A DNA stretch of 64,000 bases from Marinobacter sp. S6332 (GTDB lineage: Bacteria > Pseudomonadota > Gammaproteobacteria > Pseudomonadales > Oleiphilaceae). A program made the position numbers and the translations under genes. Location of the stretch: assembly GCF_023016045.1 (NCBI RefSeq), contig NZ_JALKAP010000008.1, positions 116,797 to 180,796 of the forward strand, written 5' to 3'. Position 1 is the first letter of the stretch. Every line of letters starts with the position of its first letter. Shown piece by piece: positions 19,283 to 26,706 of the stretch. The notes under the pieces were generated by a model. That model did no database searches, had not been told where the DNA came from, and was given only the letters and a program-made list of their open reading frames with translations.

Positions 19283-21541
19283 ATGGAATTAAAAGATTGC
19301 TTAAAACCTATGAACGCTGCGATTCCCGTGACTTACCGCGATTCGCAAAAGACCTTGGAGTTGAACTTGTCCAAATCTGTCTTTTTTGTAACCTGCCCGA
19401 AGGGCGTTGAATATCTGCTGGCGGACGAGCTCAGCACCTTTGGTCTTGGCTTGGTGAGAAATGCACCTGCTGGCGCTTGGGTGGAGGGCACTTTGAAAGC
19501 CGGTTACCGCGCCTGTCTCTGGTCGCGCTTGGCTAACCGCGTGATCTTACATGTGGACGAAATAGCCGCTACCAGTGCTGACGAGTTATACGATGGTGTG
19601 GTTCATCTTGACTGGCAGCAGCATATCCCGGTGGTTGGAACGTTCCGCGTTAATTTTATTGGTGAAAACGAAGCCATACGCAACACCCAATTTGGCGCTC
19701 AGCGAGTAAAAGACGGCATCGTGGATCGTTTCACCTCGGGTGGCGGAAGACGCCCCGCGGTTGAGGCAAAAACCCCTGATGTAACCGTCTCCGCCCGTTT
19801 GCACCGTGGTCGCCTTGCGCTGGGCATTGACATTAGCGGGCACAGTTTGCATCAGCGCGGTTACCGCACAGAGCAAGGCCTTGCACCTTTGAAAGAAAAC
19901 CTCGCGGCCGCCTTGTTGATGCGCGCGGGTTGGCCTGACATAGTCGCTGCCGGTGGCGATTTTGTTGACCCAATGTGCGGTTCCGGAACTCTGGTTATCG
20001 AAGCTGCCATGATGGCGTTGGATATTGCACCGGGGCGCAGACAGGACCGGTTTGGTTTTGAAAAATGGCTGGGGCACCAACCGGAAGTGTGGCTGGCCTT
20101 ACGTCAGGATGCTGAAAAGCGAGCTTATGAAGGTAAGCAGCGAAGAATACCGAAGTTTTTGGGCTTTGATGAAGACAGCAGAGTTATCTCCACTGCGCGC
20201 AATAACGCTCAACGGGCAGGCCTTGAAGGTTTGGTTGAGTTCCAGACGCAATCGATTGACGAGCTTTCACTCGGAGACGACCGGGCAGAAACCGGTTTGG
20301 TTCTGGTGAATCCTCCCTATGGCGAACGCCTAAGTGACAGAAAAGCCCTAGCAAGCTTGTATGAGTCGCTTGGTGATGCAGTGAAAAAAGCGGCTTCAGG
20401 TTGGCGTTTGGGCGTGTTTACCGGTGCTCCTGAATTTGGCAAATCCATTGGCCTGCGCAGCTTTAAGCAATACAAGCTTTTTAACGGCAAGCTTCCCGCA
20501 CAACTCCTGCTGTTTACAATCGACGAAGCCAGCGTGCGCACGCCCCGAGAGCCTGCCGCACCGGGCGAAGTGCTGCCCCGAATTGCCAATGAAGAGCGGG
20601 CAGCCATGCTGCATAATCGCTTAAAGAAAAACATGAAGACCATTGGACAGTGGGCGCGCAAGCAACAGATTAACTGCTACCGCCTTTACGATGCCGATAT
20701 GCCAGAGTATGCGCTGGCAATCGATATCTACGAAGGGTGGGTACATGTACAAGAGTACGTGGCTCCCAAGTCCATTGACGAACGATCTGCCCGGGAGCGT
20801 TTGGCAGAAGCCTTGGCTGTTATCCCTGATGCGCTTGGAATTGAGCGGGAGCGGATGGTTTGTAAGCAGCGTCAGCGCCAAACCGGGGTCAATCAATATG
20901 AGAAGCAGGATGTCAGTGGTGAGTTCTTTCAGGTGCAGGAGCATGGTTGCACACTGAAGGTAAACCTTAAGGATTATTTGGATACCGGGCTTTTTCTGGA
21001 TCACCGGCCTGTGCGCCATTGGATTCAGAAAAACGCTCAGGGTAAGCGTTTTCTGAACTTGTTCTGTTACACCGGCGCAGCCACCGTCCATGCAGTCGCT
21101 GGCGGAGCTAGTCGCTCATTAAGTTTGGATTTATCGAAAACCTATGTGAGTTGGGCTCAGGATAATCTGGCTTTGAACCGTGCCGATCCTCGTAAACACA
21201 AGGTGGAGCAAACAGACTGCCTAGCCTGGCTTGCCGCAAAACCAACACCGGATCAGCTTTATGATTTGATTTTCATGGATCCGCCCACCTTCTCCAATTC
21301 AGCAAGAATGACGAGCGTTCTGGATGTTCAGAAGGACCATGCAACGTTGATCCGCCAGGCAATGACTCGGCTGAGCTCAGATGGCTTGCTGATATTTTCC
21401 AACAACTTCCGGCGCTTTAAGCTTGATGATGCTTTAGCAGAAGAATTCGAGATTGATGAAGTGAGTTCTAGCACTTTGGATAAGGACTTTCAGAGGAATT
21501 CGCGGATACACCGGTGCTGGCATATCCGGAAAAACGCATAG
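19283..21541 (+). CDS. rlmKL: 23S rRNA (guanine-N2/N7) methyltransferase RlmKL
   Basis: A 752-residue fusion methyltransferase that makes m2G2445 and m7G2069 in 23S rRNA. The first part has a THUMP domain (SVFFVTCPKGVEYLLADEL onward) and a RlmL-type Rossmann MTase with FVDPMCGSGTLVIEA and the catalytic NPPYGERL. The second part is the RlmK MTase with RFLNLFCYTGAATV and DPPTFSNS. Both SAM sites look intact. Start is uncertain: ATG at 19283 has a weak TAGG upstream, and ATG at 19310 is an alternative. The conserved part begins about residue 31, so the choice does not affect the call. Confidence 0.95.
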   Translation: MELKDCLKPMNAAIPVTYRDSQKTLELNLSKSVFFVTCPKGVEYLLADELSTFGLGLVRNAPAGAWVEGTLKAGYRACLWSRLANRVILHVDEIAATSADELYDGVVHLDWQQHIPVVGTFRVNFIGENEAIRNTQFGAQRVKDGIVDRFTSGGGRRPAVEAKTPDVTVSARLHRGRLALGIDISGHSLHQRGYRTEQGLAPLKENLAAALLMRAGWPDIVAAGGDFVDPMCGSGTLVIEAAMMALDIAPGRRQDRFGFEKWLGHQPEVWLALRQDAEKRAYEGKQRRIPKFLGFDEDSRVISTARNNAQRAGLEGLVEFQTQSIDELSLGDDRAETGLVLVNPPYGERLSDRKALASLYESLGDAVKKAASGWRLGVFTGAPEFGKSIGLRSFKQYKLFNGKLPAQLLLFTIDEASVRTPREPAAPGEVLPRIANEERAAMLHNRLKKNMKTIGQWARKQQINCYRLYDADMPEYALAIDIYEGWVHVQEYVAPKSIDERSARERLAEALAVIPDALGIERERMVCKQRQRQTGVNQYEKQDVSGEFFQVQEHGCTLKVNLKDYLDTGLFLDHRPVRHWIQKNAQGKRFLNLFCYTGAATVHAVAGGASRSLSLDLSKTYVSWAQDNLALNRADPRKHKVEQTDCLAWLAAKPTPDQLYDLIFMDPPTFSNSARMTSVLDVQKDHATLIRQAMTRLSSDGLLIFSNNFRRFKLDDALAEEFEIDEVSSSTLDKDFQRNSRIHRCWHIRKNA

Positions 21542-21560
21542 TGTTAACTACTTTCTTTTT

Positions 21561-22169
21561 TTAAAATTCGTATTTGAGACCAGTGGAAAACTGAAAGGTA
21601 TTGGCTTCTGTGCCAGTATCTTCGAACAGTTTTCCGCCCTCAAGTACAAGGTAGGTGTCGTTCATAATTTCGAAATCCATACCCAGCACCCAGCTTACAC
21701 TAAAGCTGCTCTCTGGGAAGTCACCTTCCAAATCTCGAAACTGTGCACGCCCTTCGCCTTCTTCTTCAGTAAACTCGCCGGTGCCATGGATAAAGGAAAA
21801 TCCCGCCTGAGCGTAAACATTGGCATAATCCGTAATAGGGTAGTGAAGGCCCATGTACCAACTGGCAAAGTAGTCAACCGCAAGAGTAAGGTCACTGTTC
21901 GGTACTTCTGCGTCCCGGAACCCGCTGCCGAGCCGTAACTCGGCGTGAAACAAATCGTTGATATGACTGCCTATTACCAGCGCGCCGCCACTTCCCGTAG
22001 CCTGCTCGCTCGAAACTTCACCAATGGTACGGTGATTGAAAGCGGTTACTAATAAGCCTAGGTAGTGCTTATCTTCTCTGGGCGTTTCTTGCGCCAATGC
22101 AGTTTGGGCGGAAAGCAGGCAAGCTGGCACTAAAAAAAGCAATAGGTTTGTTCGCACAACCTTGTTCAT
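21561..22169 (-). CDS. Outer-membrane beta-barrel protein
   Basis: A 202-residue protein with a signal peptide (cleavage likely after LSAQTALA, about residue 26). The mature part consists of alternating-residue beta strands and ends in KYEF, with the terminal aromatic residue typical of BAM-inserted barrels. The pattern fits a small eight-stranded barrel of the OMP_b-brl/OmpW-like group. No function can be read from sequence. It converges with rlmKL, and the unrelated acidic protein gene follows upstream. Confidence 0.8.
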   Translation of the reverse strand: MNKVVRTNLLLFLVPACLLSAQTALAQETPREDKHYLGLLVTAFNHRTIGEVSSEQATGSGGALVIGSHINDLFHAELRLGSGFRDAEVPNSDLTLAVDYFASWYMGLHYPITDYANVYAQAGFSFIHGTGEFTEEEGEGRAQFRDLEGDFPESSFSVSWVLGMDFEIMNDTYLVLEGGKLFEDTGTEANTFQFSTGLKYEF

Positions 22170-22251
22170 TGTTATGGGGTATCCTGACGTGAGCGGTTAC
22201 GGGCAGAGTTTGCCTTGTGTAACCTATTGTTACGTCGACCCGTGTCACAGT

Positions 22252-22737
22252 TTAGTCTTCCTCAAACAGGCCTTCTTCCTGGGCCATCAATAACAGTGCA
22301 TATACACCGTTTTCCGGTAGTTGGGGTTCCAGGCTTTCTTCGAATAGCAGTTGGCGGCGACGATCCTCCAAGGCATCACTGCTCAAACCCATGATCAATT
22401 CCGTAATGGGTGCAATTTCGAAAGGGGCTTCTTGGTCCAAGGCACTAAAGATAAGGTCCACCAGAATCTCGTCCGGGTCCAGACCATCCACGTATACCGT
22501 TTGGTCTGGTAAGTCCTGATGCAGTTCATGGATAAGTTCGATGAGCGGCACGCCTTGTTCTGCAAGGTAGTCCACATCAACATCGCCCAGATCTCCGTCC
22601 TCGGGGAGCCACTCCTCTATAGGTGCAATAACCACCGTCTTCATCTGGCCGTCTTCCAGCGACCAGGCCATAGCAACTGGAAACAGGGTATCTTCGGTCT
22701 GGCAATACTCGATATCGAGAAATCTTGGCTTTGGCAT
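22252..22737 (-). CDS. Acidic hypothetical protein with an exonuclease-like DxE motif
   Basis: A 161-residue, very acidic protein that I do not recognise. Its N-terminus (RFLDIEYCQ) resembles the ExoI (DxE) motif of DEDD 3'-5' exonucleases, and the segment YVDGLDPDEILVDLIF is where an ExoII motif could lie. The H/Y-x-D ExoIII motif is not evident, so any nuclease may be inactive. The start at 22737 follows ATGGAGCC by 7-8 bases; a second ATG lies four codons upstream. It lies between the barrel protein and the divergent aminopeptidase. Confidence 0.6.
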   Translation of the reverse strand: MPKPRFLDIEYCQTEDTLFPVAMAWSLEDGQMKTVVIAPIEEWLPEDGDLGDVDVDYLAEQGVPLIELIHELHQDLPDQTVYVDGLDPDEILVDLIFSALDQEAPFEIAPITELIMGLSSDALEDRRRQLLFEESLEPQLPENGVYALLLMAQEEGLFEED

Positions 22738-22820
22738 ATCAGGCTCCATGCGGGGGTGGTATGAGGTATTAACGCTTCATGCCATACTGGCGCAGTAATT
22801 ATCATTCTATCAGGGACATC

Positions 22821-24110
22821 ATGGAACAAACTGAATTCAACAAAGATTTACTGAAGTTTCTGAACGCTTCACCAACGCCTTGGCATGCTGTGGCAACCAT
22901 GAAAGCACGGTTGGATGCTGCCGGTTTTGAAGAGCTGGATGAAAAAGAGGACTGGTCGCTCAAGCAGAATCAAAGCTATTACGTCATCCGTAACGGGTCG
23001 TCTATCGTTGCCTTCCGAACCGGGGCAAAGGATGTTTCGGGCTCCGGCATTCGTATGGTGGGTGCACATACCGACAGCCCGTGTTTGAAGGTAAAACCCA
23101 ACCCGGAGCTGCGGCGCAAAGGCTTTTTCCAGCTGGGCGTAGAAGTTTACGGCGGGGTTCTGATGAACCCTTGGTTTGATCGGGATCTTTCGCTGGCGGG
23201 CAGAGTGACGTTGCTCGACGGTTATGGCAAGGTCAACGACACCTTGGTGGACTTCAAAAAACCTATGGCTTTTATTCCCAGTCTCGCCATTCATCTGGAT
23301 AGGGAAGCCAATACCAGCCGCACAGTGAATGCCCAGACTGACCTTCCACCGGTGCTGATGCAGGTTGCCGAAGACGACACGACCAGCTTTAACGAGCTTT
23401 TAAGTCAGCAAATTGCAAGTGAATCCGGTATTAAGGTGCGTAAAATTCTTGGCTATGAGCTGGGCTTTTACGATGCACAGGCGGCAAGTTTTGTGGGCCT
23501 GCGTGACGATTTCATTGCCTCTGCACGGCTAGATAACTTGCTGAGTTGTTATATTGGCTTGCAAGCTCTATCGAACACATCTGGCGCTGAGGCTGCGTTG
23601 CTGGTGTGCAATGATCATGAAGAAGTGGGTAGTGTATCGTCTGAAGGCGCGCAGGGGCCGTTTCTTACCGCCGTGCTCGACCGCTGGTGTGGTGCTGGCA
23701 AAGCAAAAGCGATTGCCCACTCCATGATGGTATCAGCGGACAATGCTCACGGGGTACACCCCAACTATATTGATAAGCATGATGAAAACCATGGCCCGAT
23801 TTTGAATCAGGGGCCCGTTATCAAAGTGAACCATAATCAGCGCTATGCAACTAACAGCCGGTCGGCTGCGGTGTATCGGCATATCAGTGATGAACTTGGG
23901 TTACCACACCAAACCTTTGTGGTGCGCAGTGATATGGGCTGTGGCAGCACCATTGGACCGCTGACGGCGGCAAATCTGGGTGTGACAACACTAGATATTG
24001 GTGTGCCGCAGTTTGGCATGCACTCTATTCGTGAGCTGATCGGTTCAGAAGATGGTTTTATGTTGTATCAGGTGTTGACAGAGTTTATGCAGCGCAGGCA
24101 GGTTTTCTAG
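22821..24110 (+). CDS. apeB: M18 family aminopeptidase
   Basis: A 429-residue M18 zinc aminopeptidase (probable M18-family aminopeptidase 2), a cytoplasmic enzyme that removes N-terminal residues from peptides. Metal-binding motifs are visible in order: GAHTDSPCLKVKP, CNDHEEVGSVSSEGA, VSADNAHGVHPN and the C-terminal GMHSIRE. The start at 22821 follows GGGA and gives the usual N-terminus (FLNASPTPWHAV). It is followed by a terminator shared with a tRNA. Confidence 0.94.
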   Translation: MEQTEFNKDLLKFLNASPTPWHAVATMKARLDAAGFEELDEKEDWSLKQNQSYYVIRNGSSIVAFRTGAKDVSGSGIRMVGAHTDSPCLKVKPNPELRRKGFFQLGVEVYGGVLMNPWFDRDLSLAGRVTLLDGYGKVNDTLVDFKKPMAFIPSLAIHLDREANTSRTVNAQTDLPPVLMQVAEDDTTSFNELLSQQIASESGIKVRKILGYELGFYDAQAASFVGLRDDFIASARLDNLLSCYIGLQALSNTSGAEAALLVCNDHEEVGSVSSEGAQGPFLTAVLDRWCGAGKAKAIAHSMMVSADNAHGVHPNYIDKHDENHGPILNQGPVIKVNHNQRYATNSRSAAVYRHISDELGLPHQTFVVRSDMGCGSTIGPLTAANLGVTTLDIGVPQFGMHSIRELIGSEDGFMLYQVLTEFMQRRQVF

Positions 24111-24131
24111 CAGTTTTGAGAGCCTAAAACG

Positions 24132-24168
24132 AAAAATGCCGCTGCTTCGTTTGAAGTAGCGGCATTTT
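24132..24168 (-). terminator. Bidirectional terminator between apeB and the second tRNA-Asn
   Basis: An 11-base stem with one G-U pair (GCCGCTGCTTC at 24138-24148 with GAAGTAGCGGC at 24153-24163, loop GTTT) is flanked by AAAA and TTTT tracts. It would end the minus-strand tRNA transcript and apeB from the plus side. Confidence 0.9.
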
Positions 24169-24176
24169 AGAATAAG

Positions 24177-24252
24177 TGGCTCCCCGAGCTGGGCTCGAAC
24201 CAGCGACAAACGGATTAACAGTCCGTTGCTCTACCAACTGAGCTATCGGGGA
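24177..24252 (-). tRNA. tRNA-Asn (anticodon GTT), second copy
   Basis: A 76-base tRNA identical in all positions to the copy at 9652-9727, including encoded CCA. Anticodon GTT. Flanking sequences differ apart from the promoter elements, so this is an old duplication or maintained by gene conversion rather than a recent block copy. Confidence 0.98.
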
Positions 24253-24272
24253 ACAGCATCAATTCGGGCGGC

Positions 24273-24301
24273 ATATTAAGCGCTTTCAGTTGAATGGTCA
24301 A
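24273..24301 (-). promoter_or_regulatory. Sigma70 promoter of the second tRNA-Asn
   Basis: On the minus strand, TTGACC (24296-24301) and TAATAT (24273-24278) are 17 bases apart, followed by a GC-rich discriminator. This is nearly the same promoter as that of the first copy. Confidence 0.85.
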
Positions 24302-24337
24302 CCCCCTGATATAAAAGGTCAAAATTTGTACCGCAGT

Positions 24338-25291
24338 ATGGCTCACCAATATCGTCCACCACACTGGTTACGCAGTGGTCATGTTCAATCCATATGGCCA
24401 GCGCTGTTTCGCAAGGTATCCCTCCAAGATCCGGAAACCGAAGTGTTGCCGACGGACGACAAAGATGAACTGCATCTGGATTGGCACAGGCAAGGTAATA
24501 ACCGCTTGGCCATTATTTCTCACGGGCTAGAAGGTCATAGCCGTCGACCATACGTTCTGGGCTTGGCGCGAGCTTTGTTAGCCGAGGGCTGGGATGTTTT
24601 GGCCTGGAACTTCCGCTCCTGCGGTGGTGTGATGAATCATCAGCCAAGGTTTTATCACAGTGGCGCAACCGAAGATCTGCGCCGGGTGGTCGATCATGGC
24701 ATGTCCAAACATTATAAAACGGTGTTTTTGTCCGGTTTTAGTATGGGTGGGAACCTCACCTTGCTGTATCTGGCGCAGCAGGGTGAGCGCGTAGACAGCA
24801 GAATTTGCGGCGCCGTAGCTTATTCAGTGCCCTGCGATCTAGCGGGCAGTGCGGATAAGCTAGCACTGCCAAGCAGAAGAATTTATATGCAGAGGTTTTT
24901 GAAGGATCTTCGCGTAAAGATGGTCGAAAAAGCGCAGAAGTTTCCTGATCTTGTCGATGTTTCCGATTTTGATGCCATTCAGGATTTTCACCAATTCGAC
25001 GATCGCTATACGGCGCCGTTGCACGGGTTCGAGAATGCTGCGGATTACTGGGCCCAATGCTCCGCGTTGGGGAGATTGAAAGATATTCGAGTGCCCTCTT
25101 TGATGGTTAATGCAGCGGACGACCCATTTCTGTCGCCCAGCTGTTTTCCTGAATCGCCTTCTATTCTCGGAGCCCATGTTCGAGTTGATGCGCCTAAGTG
25201 GGGTGGCCATGTCGGGTTTGTCGAGCATGGGCGTGACGGCTATTACTGGTCTGAGCGCCGAGCTCTCGCCTTTTTGCAGGGTGTGGAGTGA
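24338..25291 (+). CDS. yheT: YheT-family alpha/beta hydrolase
   Basis: A 317-residue alpha/beta hydrolase of the YheT/ABHD1-3 family. The N-terminal RPPHWLRSGHVQSIWPALFR is the family hallmark, ISHGLEGHS is the oxyanion strand, and GFSMGGNL carries the nucleophilic serine. The Asp (ADDPF) and His (GGHVGF) complete the triad. Physiological substrate is unknown; acyl or ester substrates are likely. A TTG allows a longer frame, but that start would overlap the tRNA promoter, so the ATG at 24338 is preferred. Confidence 0.88.
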   Translation: MAHQYRPPHWLRSGHVQSIWPALFRKVSLQDPETEVLPTDDKDELHLDWHRQGNNRLAIISHGLEGHSRRPYVLGLARALLAEGWDVLAWNFRSCGGVMNHQPRFYHSGATEDLRRVVDHGMSKHYKTVFLSGFSMGGNLTLLYLAQQGERVDSRICGAVAYSVPCDLAGSADKLALPSRRIYMQRFLKDLRVKMVEKAQKFPDLVDVSDFDAIQDFHQFDDRYTAPLHGFENAADYWAQCSALGRLKDIRVPSLMVNAADDPFLSPSCFPESPSILGAHVRVDAPKWGGHVGFVEHGRDGYYWSERRALAFLQGVE

Positions 25292-25298
25292 TTTAAGC

Positions 25299-25928
25299 CT
25301 ATTCAAGCAAAGGTTTTAACTCTGGCCATACATTCTCAAGAAGCTTGGGCTGTGCCTCCGCAGTAGGGTGAATGCCGTCTCCCTGCATTAGGTTCTCTTG
25401 GTCGTAAATTCCGTCCAAAAAGAAGGGAACCAGAGCGGTGTTATAGCTGTCTGAAAGCGCTGGAAAGATATCGGCAAACATTTGTGTATAGCGTTGGCCG
25501 TAGTTGGGAGGGATTTGCATACCAACTAAAATGGTGCGCGCGCCCGAGTTCTTGGCATTCTCAACCATGGTTGCAAGGTTGGACTTGATTACCTCTGGCG
25601 GAAAGCCGCGCAGGCCATCGTTACCGCCTAGCTCGATAATAACCACGGAGGGACTGTTCTTCTCAAGCAACTCAGGCAGCCGGCGTACACCGCCATCTGT
25701 GGTTTCGCCGCTTATGCTGGCATTCACCACGCGCCAGTTGCTTAGGCCGATTTCTTGCAAACGTTGGCGCAACAACTGCACCCAGGCTGTTTCCGACGGT
25801 ACGCCGTAAGCTGCGCTGAGGCTGTCACCTAAAATGAGCAGCGTTTGCTGGCCAGCCAAGATAGGCGTGGCAACAAAAACAGCGAAAAGGAATACGATTG
25901 ATCTTACGTACAGTAATAGCGTATGCAT
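25299..25928 (-). CDS. tesA: Arylesterase / thioesterase I / lysophospholipase L1 (TesA)
   Basis: A 209-residue periplasmic SGNH hydrolase. After a signal peptide (ending near PILAG) come block I GDSLSAAYG with the catalytic serine, block III GGNDGLRG, and block V DGIHP with the catalytic Asp and His. TesA hydrolyses acyl thioesters, lysophospholipids and aryl esters. The start at 25928 was chosen because the signal peptide begins there. It is divergent from the ybbA-ybbP exporter, a conserved arrangement that hints at a shared role in lipid or envelope metabolism. Confidence 0.93.
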   Translation of the reverse strand: MHTLLLYVRSIVFLFAVFVATPILAGQQTLLILGDSLSAAYGVPSETAWVQLLRQRLQEIGLSNWRVVNASISGETTDGGVRRLPELLEKNSPSVVIIELGGNDGLRGFPPEVIKSNLATMVENAKNSGARTILVGMQIPPNYGQRYTQMFADIFPALSDSYNTALVPFFLDGIYDQENLMQGDGIHPTAEAQPKLLENVWPELKPLLE

Positions 25929-25986
25929 AAACAGCTTGACTACCTTAATAAATGAACGTGCTTTTCCCGGGAGCCCCGTAAACAAC

Positions 25987-26706
25987 ATGCAGACTACACA
26001 TTCTGACAGCCAACGCCCCATGTTGCGCGTTGAAAACCTGACTCATCGCGTGAGTCTGGAAACAGATACGCTGACGATATTGAAGGGGGTTAGCCTTGAA
26101 ATCAATCGGGGAGAATCCGTAGCCATAGTTGGTCGCTCCGGTTCGGGCAAAACCACCTTGCTGGGATTGCTTGCCGGCCTTGATACACCCACCGAAGGCA
26201 CGGTTGAATTAGACGGCGCCATTATCAGCAAGTTAAGCGAAGATGAGCGGGCCCAGCTGCGTGCACATCGCGTGGGTTTTGTGTTCCAGTCGTTCCAATT
26301 GCTCCCGGCGCTAACGGCTCTGGAAAACGTCATGTTGCCGCTGGAATTGGCAGGAATGGACGCGCCGGAAAAGCGCGCTAAAGAGCTTCTTGAGCGTGTA
26401 GGGCTGGGTGAGCGACTTGCCCATACGCCCCGGCAGTTGTCGGGTGGCGAACAGCAACGAGTGGCTATCGCCCGGGCCTTTGCCTCAGAGCCAGCCATAA
26501 TGTTTGCTGATGAGCCAACGGGCAATTTGGATAACCGCACAGGGCAGGACATTTCTGATCTATTGATGGCGCTGAACCAAGAGCAGGGCACCACACTGGT
26601 AATGGTTACCCATGATGAACAGCTAGCTGCCCGCTGTTCCCGGCAGTTCCACATTGAAGCGGGCGAGTTAACAGAACCGGTTGCTCAGGCGGAGCTTGCA
26701 CACTGA
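25987..26706 (+). CDS. ybbA: ABC transporter ATP-binding protein (YbbA/LolD-like)
   Basis: A 239-residue ABC ATPase of the MacB/LolD class. Walker A GRSGSGKTT, signature LSGGEQQR, Walker B IMFADEPTGNLD and the H-loop VTHDEQ are all intact. It pairs with the FtsX-type permease downstream, whose ATG overlaps its stop. Such systems act as mechanotransmitters or lipoprotein/lipid exporters rather than nutrient importers. The start at 25987 (MQTTHSDS) excludes an upstream in-frame extension that would run into tesA on the other strand. Confidence 0.93.
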   Translation: MQTTHSDSQRPMLRVENLTHRVSLETDTLTILKGVSLEINRGESVAIVGRSGSGKTTLLGLLAGLDTPTEGTVELDGAIISKLSEDERAQLRAHRVGFVFQSFQLLPALTALENVMLPLELAGMDAPEKRAKELLERVGLGERLAHTPRQLSGGEQQRVAIARAFASEPAIMFADEPTGNLDNRTGQDISDLLMALNQEQGTTLVMVTHDEQLAARCSRQFHIEAGELTEPVAQAELAH

